NCBI GenBank assembly: GCA_913057175.1 | Contig: CAJXNP010000017.1 | Location: 111,775 to 175,774, forward strand | DNA length: 64,000 nt | Origin: an uncultured Cytophagales bacterium | GTDB lineage: Bacteria > Bacteroidota > Bacteroidia > Cytophagales > Cyclobacteriaceae | Direction of reading: 5' to 3' | In this document: in pieces, positions 27,548-37,345 of the stretch | How positions within the stretch are numbered: the stretch's first letter is position 1 | Layout of the letters: each line of letters opens with the position of its first letter | Made by a program: the position numbers and the translations under genes | The notes under the pieces: model-generated | Database searches by the model: none | What the model was told of the DNA's origin: nothing | Seen by the model: only the letters and a program-made list of their open reading frames with translations

Positions 27548-28621
27548 ATGTCGGATAGAAAAATTCGCGTATTGATTGTTGATGATTCAGCCCTTGTTAG
27601 AAAATTGCTGACAAGCATCCTGAGCTCTGATCCCGAGATCGAGGTAATGGCCGCTGTAGGCGACCCTTACCTGGCTGCCAACAAGATCAAGCAATCATTG
27701 CCGGATATCATTACCCTTGATGTCGAAATGCCGAGAATGGATGGCCTTACTTTTTTGCAGGCAATCATGAAGCAAAAGCCGATGCCGGTGATCATCATTT
27801 CAAGTTTAACGGAAAGAGCTAGCCAAACCACACTTAAAGCGCTTGAACTAGGCGCACTGGATGTTGTAAAAAAGCCGACGATAAGCGCCCTGCGAAATTA
27901 CGACGACCGGCTCAGGCTGCACATCATCGACCTGGTCAAAACTTCTGTTCACATAAAGTCGGGTAAACTAAACAGTAGCCCATCAAAAACAAATGGAATG
28001 GTTGGGAAGGAGCCGACCATTGGTAAGAAGCAATTCAGCATGATTAAAACCACTGAGAAAGTAGTTGTGCTGGGAGCTTCTACAGGTGGCACCGAGGCGA
28101 TCAAAAAGGTATTGATGGATCTGCCATATGATTCACCGGCTATCGTCATCGTTCAGCACATGCCGGAATTGTTTACCAAGACATTTGCTGACCGGTTGAA
28201 CGAGATTTGCAAAATATCGGTGAAAGAAGCTCAAAACGGTGATACACTGACAAGGGGACAGGCGTTGATTGCGCCGGGAAACATGCATACGATGGTGCGA
28301 AGAAGTGGCGCCAGGTATTATGTAGAAGTTAAAACCGGTGATCCGGTAAACAGGCATCGTCCAAGCGTGGATGTTTTGTTTTATTCCGCTGCCAAGTACC
28401 TGGGGAAAAACAGTCTGGGTATTTTGCTTACCGGAATGGGAAAAGATGGCGCGCAAGGCATGCTGGCATTAAAAGAATCGGGTGCTTATACGGTTGCGCA
28501 GGATGAAGAAACATCCATCGTATTTGGCATGCCAAAAGAAGCAATACGATTAGGGGCTGTCAGAGAAGTTTTGCCATTAGATCATGTTTCTCAAGTTATT
28601 CTAAACCAGGATCATAAATAA
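27548..28621 (+). CDS. cheB: Chemotaxis methylesterase/deamidase response regulator CheB
   Basis: 357 residues. Receiver at 1-120 (DD at 12-13, phospho-acceptor Asp58 in ITLDVEMPRMDG, lysine in VKKP), a variable linker, then the CheB methylesterase with the catalytic Ser in GASTGGTEAI, the His in VQHMPELFT and the Asp in LTGMGKDGAQG. It demethylates the receptor and is activated by CheA. It completes the adaptation set cheR-cheD-cheB. The next gene, a kinase, starts 12 bp later. Confidence 0.96.
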   Translation: MSDRKIRVLIVDDSALVRKLLTSILSSDPEIEVMAAVGDPYLAANKIKQSLPDIITLDVEMPRMDGLTFLQAIMKQKPMPVIIISSLTERASQTTLKALELGALDVVKKPTISALRNYDDRLRLHIIDLVKTSVHIKSGKLNSSPSKTNGMVGKEPTIGKKQFSMIKTTEKVVVLGASTGGTEAIKKVLMDLPYDSPAIVIVQHMPELFTKTFADRLNEICKISVKEAQNGDTLTRGQALIAPGNMHTMVRRSGARYYVEVKTGDPVNRHRPSVDVLFYSAAKYLGKNSLGILLTGMGKDGAQGMLALKESGAYTVAQDEETSIVFGMPKEAIRLGAVREVLPLDHVSQVILNQDHK

Positions 28622-28633
28622 TGTAAATATACA

Positions 28634-29833
28634 ATGAGTCATCCTTCACAGTCAAATACGGCCAATTCCTTTGGGATCTTTGAGTATTCTATTAAAGAGA
28701 AGAGATTCAATGTTTCCAGTGAATGGCTCGATATTTTTGGAATAGAAGGCGTAGCCGGAAATTTGCCGCTGGCTGACGTTTTGGAAAAAATAGCATGTGA
28801 AGACCTGGTAAAATTTAAAGCATTTTTAAGTCCGGATAACAGTATCCATCTGTCAGTTCCCATTAGAATTATCAATGAAGGAATTCCAGATAGGCAAGTC
28901 TTTTTTACTCAGCAGTTATTTCATTCGAAAGGTAAAAAAAGGAACACAATAACTGGTATTGTGACGGAATATCCACCGAGTGAAAAGCTAGGGAATAAAA
29001 CCAATCAGCTGGAAAACACTCGGAATGAGTTGAAAAATACTCAAGAGCAATTGATCCAATCTGAAAAAATGGCATCTCTCGGAGCGCTTGTTGCCGGAAT
29101 AGCCCATGAAATCAATAATCCTATCAATTTTATCAATTCAAGCTCGATTGGATTAGCCAACAACCTGCCTTATCTGAAGGAGTTGATCAAGCTGCATCAA
29201 ATAAAAAATGAAGAGAACTATGATCTCGTTGTGGAGGAAATCAAGAAGAAAGAGGAGTTTATCAGCTTGATCGAGCTACTTGCTTTCTTTGAAAAAGCAA
29301 TCGGCCACATCAATATCGGAGTGGACAGAACCACCAAAATTGTAAAGGGATTGAAAAGTTTTGCCCGATCCGACGAATCGGCCTTGTCACGCGTCGATAT
29401 TCATCAGAACATTGAGAATACCTTAATCATTCTCCAGAATCAAATTAAATACAAAATTAAAATTGAGAGGGATTTTTGTGAACTGCCCAAAATAGAATGC
29501 TATGCAGGATTAATTAACCAGGTTCTGATGAACATCCTTTCGAATGCCATCCAGGCGATTGAAGAAAAAGGGATAATTACCATATCGACAGGTAAAATCG
29601 ATGATAACGAGATTTTTGTTTCCATAAATGATACCGGGAATGGGATGGACAAGGAATGTATGAACCGAGTATTTGATCCCTTTTTTACCACCAAAGAAGC
29701 CGGTAAGGGAACGGGGCTGGGTCTGTCCATTGCTTATAAAAACATCGATAAGCATAACGGAAAAATTTTTGTAGAAAGCAAGGTGCAGGAGGGTAGTACT
29801 TTTACCATCAAGCTTCCGATAAATCAACGCTAG
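28634..29833 (+). CDS. Soluble sensor histidine kinase with N-terminal PAS-like domain
   Basis: 399 residues without membrane segments. Residues 10-115 look PAS-like (GIFEYSIKEKRFNVSSEWLDIFG), followed by a coiled coil and the HisKA box [20 protein letters not shown]. The ATPase domain has NQVLMNILSNAIQAI (N box), [28 protein letters not shown] (F and G boxes). It is cytoplasmic and lies directly after cheB, and the next gene starts with a receiver. The two probably form a signalling pair attached to chemotaxis. Confidence 0.92.
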   Translation: MSHPSQSNTANSFGIFEYSIKEKRFNVSSEWLDIFGIEGVAGNLPLADVLEKIACEDLVKFKAFLSPDNSIHLSVPIRIINEGIPDRQVFFTQQLFHSKGKKRNTITGIVTEYPPSEKLGNKTNQLENTRNELKNTQEQLIQSEKMASLGALVAGIAHEINNPINFINSSSIGLANNLPYLKELIKLHQIKNEENYDLVVEEIKKKEEFISLIELLAFFEKAIGHINIGVDRTTKIVKGLKSFARSDESALSRVDIHQNIENTLIILQNQIKYKIKIERDFCELPKIECYAGLINQVLMNILSNAIQAIEEKGIITISTGKIDDNEIFVSINDTGNGMDKECMNRVFDPFFTTKEAGKGTGLGLSIAYKNIDKHNGKIFVESKVQEGSTFTIKLPINQR

Positions 29834-29843
29834 TAAATAGGCA

Positions 29844-31037
29844 ATGGAGAAAAGGGATAAAATATTATACATCGATGATGAGCAGATCAACCTGGATGCA
29901 TTTCATTTCGCATTTTTCAGGGATTATGATATTTTATTGGCAAAGACCATTGAAGAGGCTGAAGGGTTTCTAAGGAAAAATGAGATCAAGGTAGTGATCT
30001 CTGATCAGAAAATGCCAGGTGAGTCCGGGATCTTGTTTATTGAACGTATCAAATCTGACTTTCCGGATATCATCTTTATTTTGCTAACCGCTCACGCTGA
30101 AATTGAAGTGATCATTGACGCGATCAATACAGGGGTGATCAAGCGCTATATTCTCAAACCTTACGAAAAGGAGGAGATGAATCTGGCCATTAACAATGCG
30201 ATTGAATCCTATGACCTTAAAAGTGAAAACAGGGAGTTGATTTGTCAGCTCAAGAATAAATATCAGGAGCTTTCCGACTATAACCAGAGACTAAGGGTTG
30301 CCAACGAAAACCTTATTTCGCGTGAGAAGGAGTTGGAGAAATACTCAGAAATGTTGGCAAAGAGAAATGAAGAACTTTACTTCACAAAACAAAAGATAGA
30401 GATCAGCGGAAATCAAAAAAATGACCTTTTACTGGCCCTCAATAAAGTTGCGCTTGTGTCAATCACTGACCTCAAAGGGAATATTACCCAGGTTAACAGT
30501 GAGTTTTGTAAAATAGCTGAGTACAATGAATGCGAATTATTAGGATCTACTCATCGAATAATTAATTCCGGATATCACACAAAGAAATTTTGGAAGAAAA
30601 TGTGGACGACCATCCGGCAAGGTAATACCTGGCGGGGCGAAGTGAAGAATGTATCTAAAAATGGTACAGCTTTTTGGACAGATACCGTCATAACACCTGT
30701 CAAGAATTCGGAGGGTCATACTTATGAATACCTTGCCATTAGATACCTGATAACCGATAAAAAGATCCTGCATCAACAACGTGAAAAACTGCTCAAGGAT
30801 CTTGAGCGGTACGCCTTTATCACTTCTCATAAAATCAGGGGTCCTCTTTCACGGATCATGGGGATCTCCATGCTGATCAACAGGTGTGACATTTCCCTGG
30901 ATGATAAAACAGAAACTTATTGTCATTTGGAAAAGAGTGTCAGGGAATTAGATGATATCATTCGTGAAATGAACAAAGTGCTGAACCGCACTTCTTATCC
31001 AATCCATCAGGCATTACTGGAGGTCAATAAATTTTAG
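29844..31037 (+). CDS. Receiver-PAS-HisKA-like protein lacking an ATPase domain
   Basis: 397 residues. Receiver at 1-120 (phospho-acceptor in VVISDQKMPG, lysine in LKPYE), a long coiled coil (about 135-190), a PAS_9-type domain (GSTHRIINSGYHTKKFWKKM, WRGEVKNVSKNGTAFW), then a helical end with FITSHKIRGPLSRIMGI, which resembles a HisKA H-box. The protein stops about 70 residues later, with no N, G1 or G2 boxes, so it cannot bind ATP as a kinase. It may be a phosphate-accepting or dimerisation adaptor for the kinase encoded 10 bp upstream. Confidence 0.88.
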   Translation: MEKRDKILYIDDEQINLDAFHFAFFRDYDILLAKTIEEAEGFLRKNEIKVVISDQKMPGESGILFIERIKSDFPDIIFILLTAHAEIEVIIDAINTGVIKRYILKPYEKEEMNLAINNAIESYDLKSENRELICQLKNKYQELSDYNQRLRVANENLISREKELEKYSEMLAKRNEELYFTKQKIEISGNQKNDLLLALNKVALVSITDLKGNITQVNSEFCKIAEYNECELLGSTHRIINSGYHTKKFWKKMWTTIRQGNTWRGEVKNVSKNGTAFWTDTVITPVKNSEGHTYEYLAIRYLITDKKILHQQREKLLKDLERYAFITSHKIRGPLSRIMGISMLINRCDISLDDKTETYCHLEKSVRELDDIIREMNKVLNRTSYPIHQALLEVNKF

Positions 31038-31106
31038 AAATATTGCAATTGTTGTACTTATTTCTGTCTAATTAATTAAATTATTACAAAACTTATCCAA
31101 TTTTTG

Positions 31107-31361
31107 ATGGTCCAGGGCGAAGAAGTAATTAATTTAATTATTAGCAGTGTCTTTATTATCTATCTCATCTTTCTGATCAGGTGGCAGTCTAATTCCCTGA
31201 GAACATTTTGGTTTGTCGGTGTGGTGTTAATCTTTTGCTCCCAAATTTTTACTGTTGCGGAAGGTGCTTATTTTACTTCCCTTTTGAATATACTGGAGCA
31301 CTTATTTTTTACCCTGGCAATTATATTTTTTTTAATAAGTATTGTAAAAAAAGAGGTGTGA
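31107..31361 (+). CDS. Small integral membrane protein beside a membrane histidine kinase
   Basis: 84 residues from the ATG at 31107. Three hydrophobic stretches (IISSVFIIYLIFLI, FWFVGVVLIFCSQIF, and LFFTLAIIFFLISIV) leave almost no soluble part. The segment NILEHLFFTLAIIFFLISI recalls the NILEHFFG...[11 protein letters not shown] region in the N-terminal membrane part of the kinase encoded 4 bp downstream (31366-32916). So it looks like a stand-alone copy of that sensor module, perhaps a partner subunit. The relation is seen by eye. Confidence 0.65.
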   Translation: MVQGEEVINLIISSVFIIYLIFLIRWQSNSLRTFWFVGVVLIFCSQIFTVAEGAYFTSLLNILEHLFFTLAIIFFLISIVKKEV

Positions 31362-31365
31362 TGAA

Positions 31366-32916
31366 ATGATAGCGATTACAATATTAAATTTCATTTCATT
31401 TACCGCTATTATCATCATACTGGCAATATTGCTGTATCGTTCTCTTAAACTGAGAGATCCTTCCATACTTATCCTGGCATTTGCCTTCGCGTTGCTGCTC
31501 ATTATTACTTTTACCAACATACTGGAGCACTTTTTTGGGGCTCCGGATTTTGATAAATGGGAGGATATTCTGGAGATCATATTTATCCCTTCCATTATTT
31601 TATCTATACATATTAAGATCCTTCAAAGTGAATTAAAAAATAAGATTATTAGTGAAAGAAAATTCAGGGCCATCTTCAATAATTCATTTTCATTAATGGG
31701 ATTACTGGATCGATGGGGTAACATGATTGAAGTTAATAAAACCGCTCAGAATTTTGCGGGTAAATCTTTTAGTGATGTAGATGTAGTTCCTTTTCATAAA
31801 GGAAAATGGTGGGAGCATTCAACGGAGGAGCAGGAAAAAATAAAGGAAGCTCTTTTTTTAGCTTCAAAAGGAGAAATTGTCAGGTTTGAAACTACTCATT
31901 ACGATGGGAATAATGAAATGCACTACATTGATTTTACCCTGACTCCCATTTTCAATCATAAGAAGGAAATCATTTATTACATTCCGGAAGGTCGAAAAAT
32001 AAGTCAGCTAAAGAAAGCTCAGTTGGAGCTTCAAAAGCATAAGGAAAAATTGGAAGAATTAGTGAATGAAAAGACCAAAGAGCTAAACCTGGCGCTCGAA
32101 GATTCTAAAAAACTTAACAAGGAATTGGAGGGTTCCAATAAAACGCTAAAGTCAAAAAATGAGACTCTCAGAAAACAACGCCAATACCTCGAAGAAACGT
32201 TGAAAAAGCTGGAAAGTACCCAGGAACAATTGATTGAAAGCGAGAAAATGGCATCCCTTGGTACGCTTACAGCAGGCATCGCACATGAAATAAACAATCC
32301 GTTAAACTTTATTTTGGGTGGGATAACAGGTCTTGACCGCTACCTTTCCAAACAAGATTTGTCACAGGAAGAGGATATAAAAGTGCTGATCGACGCCATT
32401 CATACAGGAATTGAACGTATATCTACCATTATTAAAAGTTTAGGGAAATACAGTGATGTAAACACCGATAATGTCAATTGTGATATTAATAAAGTACTTG
32501 ACGATTGCCTGATCATTTTGCATAATCAGCATAAGAACAAAGTAGAGATCAAAAAAAATTACGTGGAAAAGCCAGTTGTATTCGCCAATGAAGGCAGATT
32601 ACACCAGGTATTTTTAAACCTTTTGCAGAATGCTATTCAATCCATCGATGGAAAAGGAGAGATTGCGATTGTGACCGGAAGAGAGGAAGGGAATATCATT
32701 ACGACCATTTCAGATAACGGACACGGTATTGAAAAGAAGTACATCAAAAAAATATTTGATCCATTTTTTACCACTAAAGACCCCCAAAAAGGAACAGGCC
32801 TTGGCCTTTACATCAGCAAAAAGATCATCACAGATTACAATGGTAAAATTAACTTCTCTTCATCGGTTGGTAAGGGTACCAAAGTTGAGGTAATTCTCCC
32901 GGAAGCCGGAATTTAA
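31366..32916 (+). CDS. Membrane-bound PAS sensor histidine kinase
   Basis: 516 residues. Three hydrophobic stretches in the first 85 residues ([20 protein letters not shown] and following), a PAS domain ([20 protein letters not shown]), a long coiled coil (about 205-290), HisKA ([20 protein letters not shown]) and an ATPase domain ([37 protein letters not shown]). It is the last gene of the plus-strand signalling run. No dedicated response regulator follows, so its partner may be the sigma-54 activator or one of the single receivers; this is inference. Confidence 0.92.
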   Translation: MIAITILNFISFTAIIIILAILLYRSLKLRDPSILILAFAFALLLIITFTNILEHFFGAPDFDKWEDILEIIFIPSIILSIHIKILQSELKNKIISERKFRAIFNNSFSLMGLLDRWGNMIEVNKTAQNFAGKSFSDVDVVPFHKGKWWEHSTEEQEKIKEALFLASKGEIVRFETTHYDGNNEMHYIDFTLTPIFNHKKEIIYYIPEGRKISQLKKAQLELQKHKEKLEELVNEKTKELNLALEDSKKLNKELEGSNKTLKSKNETLRKQRQYLEETLKKLESTQEQLIESEKMASLGTLTAGIAHEINNPLNFILGGITGLDRYLSKQDLSQEEDIKVLIDAIHTGIERISTIIKSLGKYSDVNTDNVNCDINKVLDDCLIILHNQHKNKVEIKKNYVEKPVVFANEGRLHQVFLNLLQNAIQSIDGKGEIAIVTGREEGNIITTISDNGHGIEKKYIKKIFDPFFTTKDPQKGTGLGLYISKKIITDYNGKINFSSSVGKGTKVEVILPEAGI

Positions 32917-33010
32917 GTTTTAAGTTTACAAAGCAGGATTAAGCTGAATTTTTTTCGACTTCGACAGCAAGTGTTGATCATGATTTCATGGCCTTGTACT
33001 TTTCATTCGC

Positions 33011-33040
33011 TTTGAATAAAAGAAAACATTCCTAAATTTA
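33011..33040 (+). promoter_or_regulatory. Candidate Bacteroidota-type promoter of the GH36 gene
   Basis: TTTG at 33011-33014, an 18-bp spacer, and TAAATTTA at 33033-33040 approximate the TTTG/TAnnTTTG pattern of Bacteroidota housekeeping promoters. The start codon is 29 bp further on. The -7 element deviates at its last base. Confidence 0.4.
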
Positions 33041-33068
33041 TCCAAATATTCACCTTTCAGTTTTAGCT

Positions 33069-35300
33069 ATGTTTGTGTCCTCTTATTTCACCAATTATTC
33101 ATCAAAATCAATATTTTGGTTTTCGCTCATATCCCTGATCTCATTTCAATTGAAAGCACAAAATGTTGTCATTCCAATCGAAACCGATAAACATATATTG
33201 CTGTTGCAGACAGATGAAGATAACAGACTAATGACAACTTATTTTGGTGCACGATTAAACACTTCCGGCGAATATTCAGAGGCACAAGAAATGTTTCAAT
33301 TTGACGATAGCAATGCAGGAATATACAATTGCGCCTACACGCCAGCTGGAACATGGAATTTGTCCGAGCCGGCTATCCAGGTAGTCCACGCCGATGGCAA
33401 TCCTTCCCTGGAGTTAGTGTATGATAGTCATAAAACAGCTGATGAAAGTGATGGAAATGCAACACTGACAAGTATCGTTTTGAAAGACCCGGTTTATCCT
33501 TTTCAGGTAACGCTGTTTTACCGGGCATGGAAAAGGGAGAATGTTATCGAGCAATGGACGGAAATAACGCACAATGAGAAAAAACCGGTTGTATTGAAGA
33601 AGTTCGCTTCGGCCAATTTATATTTTGCCAGAAAGGATGTTTACCTCACAAGCTATCACAACCGGTGGGCGAAGGAAATGCAACCGACTGAGTCGAAGCT
33701 AGTCAGGGGATTGCATTCCCTGGACTCCAAATTGGGAACAAGGGCCATGCTTTTACAATCTCCCAATTTTATCCTTTCCTTCGGGCAACCTGCTGCCGAA
33801 AACGAAGGGTCAGTTATTCTTGGTCAGCTGGCATGGAGTGGGAATTTCAAGTTGGAATTTGAAGTTGATTCGTATGAAAACCTTCGATTTATAACTGGAA
33901 TTAATCCTTATGCTTCGGAGTATGAGTTAAAGCCTGGAGAGGTATTTCAAACACCAAAATTAATCTATGCAATTTCTGATCACGGAACAGGTGAGGCCAG
34001 TCGGAACCTGCATTCCTGGGCGAGAAAATACCAGGTGCTGGATGGTGAGGGAGAACGTCTGACATTATTAAATAATTGGGAAGCGACGTATTTTGATTTT
34101 AATGAGGAAAAACTAACGGCGCTTTTCAAGGATGCCAGTGATTTGGGAGTTGATCTTTTCCTGTTGGATGATGGTTGGTTCGGCAATAAATATCCTAGAA
34201 ACGGAGACAACGCAGGTCTGGGAGATTGGCAGGAAAATAAAAAGAAGCTTCCACATGGAATAGGGTATCTCGTCAAAGAGGCGGAGAAAGCCGGTGTCAA
34301 ATTTGGGATCTGGCTGGAACCTGAGATGGTTAATCCTAAAAGTGAATTGTATGAAAAGCACCTTGATTGGGTAATCAGACAGCCTGAAAGACCGGAAGTT
34401 TATTTCAGAAATCAACTGGTGCTCGATTTATCCAATCCGGAAGTGCAGGATTTTGTCTTTGACATTGTTGACAATTTGTTTACCGAAAACCCGGATCTGG
34501 CTTTTATCAAATGGGATTGCAATGCCGTCATTTACAATGCCTATTCGGAATACCTGCATAAACAAGGCATTCCACAGTCGCATATTTACATTGAATATGT
34601 AAATGGTCTGTACAATATTCTGGAACGGATCCGCGCCAAATATCCCAAAGTTCCGATGATGTTGTGTTCCGGTGGCGGAGGTAGAGGAGACTATGAATTG
34701 CTGAAATATTTTACAGAATTCTGGCCAAGCGACGATACGGAACCCATTGAACGAATTTTTATGCAATGGGATTATTCCTATTTCTTTCCGGCAATTGTGA
34801 CGGATAATCATGTCACGGATTGGGGGAAACAACCACTTAAGTTTAGAACCGATGTGGCAAGCATGGGAAAACTTGGATTTGACATCGTTGCCGGGCATTT
34901 AAGTGAAAAGGATTTACAGTTTTGCAAGGAAGCGGTAAGCAATTACCATTCTTTCAAGGATGTTGTCTGGCACGGTGATTTGTATCGCCTCGTGAATCCA
35001 CATGAGAATGACATGGCGTCGTTGATGTATGTGAAAGGAGACAAAACCAGGGCAATTGTATTTAACTACCTCGTCAATAATCGCCAGCTTTTGATAACTA
35101 ATGAACAACCTGTCAAACTGGCTGGATTGGATCCCGGAAAAAAGTATCGAATTCGCGAAATCAATCTCTACCCGGAAACCAAATCGACCATCAACAGTAA
35201 TAAAACCTATTCCGGGGATTTTCTGATGAAAGTAGGTTTCAATCCGGATGTATCGCTTCGTCGAACAAGTGTTGTACTGGAAGTGACAGAAGTTAATTAG
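33069..35300 (+). CDS. GH36 family alpha-galactosidase, secreted
   Basis: 743 residues with a signal peptide ending at LKAQ. After an N-terminal beta-sandwich the TIM barrel shows LFLLDDGWFG, FGIWLEPEMVNPKSEL, IKWDCNAVI (nucleophile Asp) and EFWPSDDTEPIERI (acid/base Asp), with CSGGGGRGDYELLKYF in between, all canonical GH36 alpha-galactosidase blocks. Length is normal for the family. It removes alpha-galactosyl residues from raffinose-type oligosaccharides or galactomannan, and the former would fit the fructan locus at the start of the window. Its stop is 2 bp from that of the convergent GH30-like gene. Confidence 0.95.
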   Translation: MFVSSYFTNYSSKSIFWFSLISLISFQLKAQNVVIPIETDKHILLLQTDEDNRLMTTYFGARLNTSGEYSEAQEMFQFDDSNAGIYNCAYTPAGTWNLSEPAIQVVHADGNPSLELVYDSHKTADESDGNATLTSIVLKDPVYPFQVTLFYRAWKRENVIEQWTEITHNEKKPVVLKKFASANLYFARKDVYLTSYHNRWAKEMQPTESKLVRGLHSLDSKLGTRAMLLQSPNFILSFGQPAAENEGSVILGQLAWSGNFKLEFEVDSYENLRFITGINPYASEYELKPGEVFQTPKLIYAISDHGTGEASRNLHSWARKYQVLDGEGERLTLLNNWEATYFDFNEEKLTALFKDASDLGVDLFLLDDGWFGNKYPRNGDNAGLGDWQENKKKLPHGIGYLVKEAEKAGVKFGIWLEPEMVNPKSELYEKHLDWVIRQPERPEVYFRNQLVLDLSNPEVQDFVFDIVDNLFTENPDLAFIKWDCNAVIYNAYSEYLHKQGIPQSHIYIEYVNGLYNILERIRAKYPKVPMMLCSGGGGRGDYELLKYFTEFWPSDDTEPIERIFMQWDYSYFFPAIVTDNHVTDWGKQPLKFRTDVASMGKLGFDIVAGHLSEKDLQFCKEAVSNYHSFKDVVWHGDLYRLVNPHENDMASLMYVKGDKTRAIVFNYLVNNRQLLITNEQPVKLAGLDPGKKYRIREINLYPETKSTINSNKTYSGDFLMKVGFNPDVSLRRTSVVLEVTEVN

Positions 35301-35302
35301 GG

Positions 35303-37276
35303 TTAGTTGTCCGAAATGAGTGAAATATAGCTCATGGAATCCGCTTTGAAGCTTAGTTTTCCATTTTTAACCTTCACGTTTTTTAATGTCTTCATGTCGT
35401 TGCTGGCATTCGTCAGGTAAACCTGGAATTCTTTTGAACTTGCAGGTAATCCGGTTACTATGATATCTCTGGAGGCTCCATAGTTGACCAAATGAATGGC
35501 AAATTTTTCCGTTGTTTCATCTCCCAATACGGCATAAGAAATATTTTTTCCATCGCTTGAAGCCGGGTAATGGTTCAGTCCCTCAGGAGTTGAACTCATT
35601 TGTTTTAAGTTCCAGAACCGCTGGGTAGGATGGAGGGCCACCGAGTCATTTCCAAAGACTCCACCACCGGCAAGAACAGAATAATCGGAAGTCAGCTGCC
35701 ATTGAAGAATGGTTAAAGGCTGACAGATATTCAGCATTCGGATATAGAGATCAATTTCATCCATGGCGTAATCCGATTCCAGGAAAATAGCCGGTACACG
35801 CCATGCTGATGCGTCGATGCTTCCTTCCCCAACAACCAAAGGAACTTCCATTCTTTGTGCAGCCTGATCCCATTTATCCAAAGTTTCTTCTTCCCAGCCT
35901 CTCCATGAATGGAAGGAGACAGCTCCAATGAAAGGTTTCGTGGCAGGATCATCCATGGCATTGTTGAGAAAATCATGTCCATTTGCATCGGCTGTATCGC
36001 CCAGTAGCATTTTTGTGATCAGTCCATTTTCAGCAAACAAGGCCCCCAGCTCCTTGATCAGTATCGTATGTTCTTCTGCAGTTTGCCTTACATCGATACC
36101 CAAATCCGATTCATTAAAAGAAAAATGGGTGATATCTACACCATAAGCCTCTTTTAGATAAACCAGGTAAGAGGTCAGCGATTCATAGATCTTTTGCTTT
36201 ACATTCTGATCAAGGGCATGACCGTGACTGGTGTTTTCCCTCGACTTTTCAAAATCACCATATTTCACTGCCCATTCTGGCGGGAACCAAACCGCGATCA
36301 TAACCGGTATCCCCCTGTCATCTAATTCTTTTGCCATCTCCATTGCCGCCTTCACTCTTGGATGAATATTCCCTTTTCTCGCTTCTTCCAGAGGGTTTAC
36401 TTGCTCATTTTCATGCCATTGCCGCCATGGCATTTCCACTCTCGACCATGTCACATTCAGATTATCAAGGCAATATTCAATGACCTGCGGATCAGCTTTT
36501 GGGTTTTGAAGTCGGAAATTACCTCCTAAACCGTCAAATTGCCTGCCTGGTTCGCTGGTGTCTACTTTCAATTCAACGGGAGCTTTATCGACCTTTCCGG
36601 TTGCTGTGAATTCAATTTGCCGGGAACCGGCTTGTCCTTTCTCAATGTTACCCATCAAAACAGGGATATATACATTGATAAATGTCTTGCCTTCATATTC
36701 GTTTATTGCGACGAAAAATTGTGTATCAGCGTCAAAAGACAATGCCAATTGCCGGTCAGGGCTGTTGAATTTTACTTTATTTGAATGAAAGGTCCTGAAT
36801 TGTTCTTCCACATCGAATTCTTCAATGGCCAATGAGGTTTTGGTACCATCCGCCAATTCCATGTCTCCCATCAGGTAATTTGCTGATGGCAGTTCGATCA
36901 TGCAGAATGCCCCTGTAATGGTCGTGTCGATTTGTGAAGTGAATTTGGTATTGAGCAATGCTTTTCCCTCTCCCAGATCTTCAATGGTTTCCATAAAATC
37001 GAATTTGCTTAAAGTCGATTCAATGAGTTGCTTATTTCCAATTCGACGATATTTGGGTCTCTGTCTTTCTTTGAAAGATTGAACCCATTGTTGCTTATCC
37101 CCTGATATAACAACCATGCTCGACCGGAATTCCATTAATTGTCCATCGACGCGAATTCCCTGCATATTTCCCCAAGACATGACCCTCGGTTGTGAAAATG
37201 ATGGTAGAGCAAGAAAAATGACACAAGCAAAGGTTAATAACCCCTTAAGGATAAAATTCTTTTTAAAATCAGACAT
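35303..37276 (-). CDS. Secreted GH30-like glycoside hydrolase (clan GH-A)
   Basis: 657 residues with a signal peptide ending at LPSFSQ. The first 215 residues look like a beta-rich N-terminal domain. The catalytic part starts at GRQFDGLGGNFRLQ, the GH30-type opening, and has SRVEMPWRQW, FSFNESDLGID (probable acid/base Glu) and LVVGEGSID (probable nucleophile Glu). A beta-sandwich tail (FAIHLVNYGASRDIIV) ends the protein. Family members cleave beta-glucosyl, xylosyl or fucosyl bonds; the actual linkage is not readable here. A DUF5009 gene lies 69 bp upstream on the same strand. Confidence 0.78.
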   Translation of the reverse strand: MSDFKKNFILKGLLTFACVIFLALPSFSQPRVMSWGNMQGIRVDGQLMEFRSSMVVISGDKQQWVQSFKERQRPKYRRIGNKQLIESTLSKFDFMETIEDLGEGKALLNTKFTSQIDTTITGAFCMIELPSANYLMGDMELADGTKTSLAIEEFDVEEQFRTFHSNKVKFNSPDRQLALSFDADTQFFVAINEYEGKTFINVYIPVLMGNIEKGQAGSRQIEFTATGKVDKAPVELKVDTSEPGRQFDGLGGNFRLQNPKADPQVIEYCLDNLNVTWSRVEMPWRQWHENEQVNPLEEARKGNIHPRVKAAMEMAKELDDRGIPVMIAVWFPPEWAVKYGDFEKSRENTSHGHALDQNVKQKIYESLTSYLVYLKEAYGVDITHFSFNESDLGIDVRQTAEEHTILIKELGALFAENGLITKMLLGDTADANGHDFLNNAMDDPATKPFIGAVSFHSWRGWEEETLDKWDQAAQRMEVPLVVGEGSIDASAWRVPAIFLESDYAMDEIDLYIRMLNICQPLTILQWQLTSDYSVLAGGGVFGNDSVALHPTQRFWNLKQMSSTPEGLNHYPASSDGKNISYAVLGDETTEKFAIHLVNYGASRDIIVTGLPASSKEFQVYLTNASNDMKTLKNVKVKNGKLSFKADSMSYISLISDN

Positions 37277-37345
37277 AATGATTCCAATAGTTTTAATGAT
37301 GATTCTTAAGTCCGGTGTGCGTTAAGGGGATTTAAAAATGAAGAT

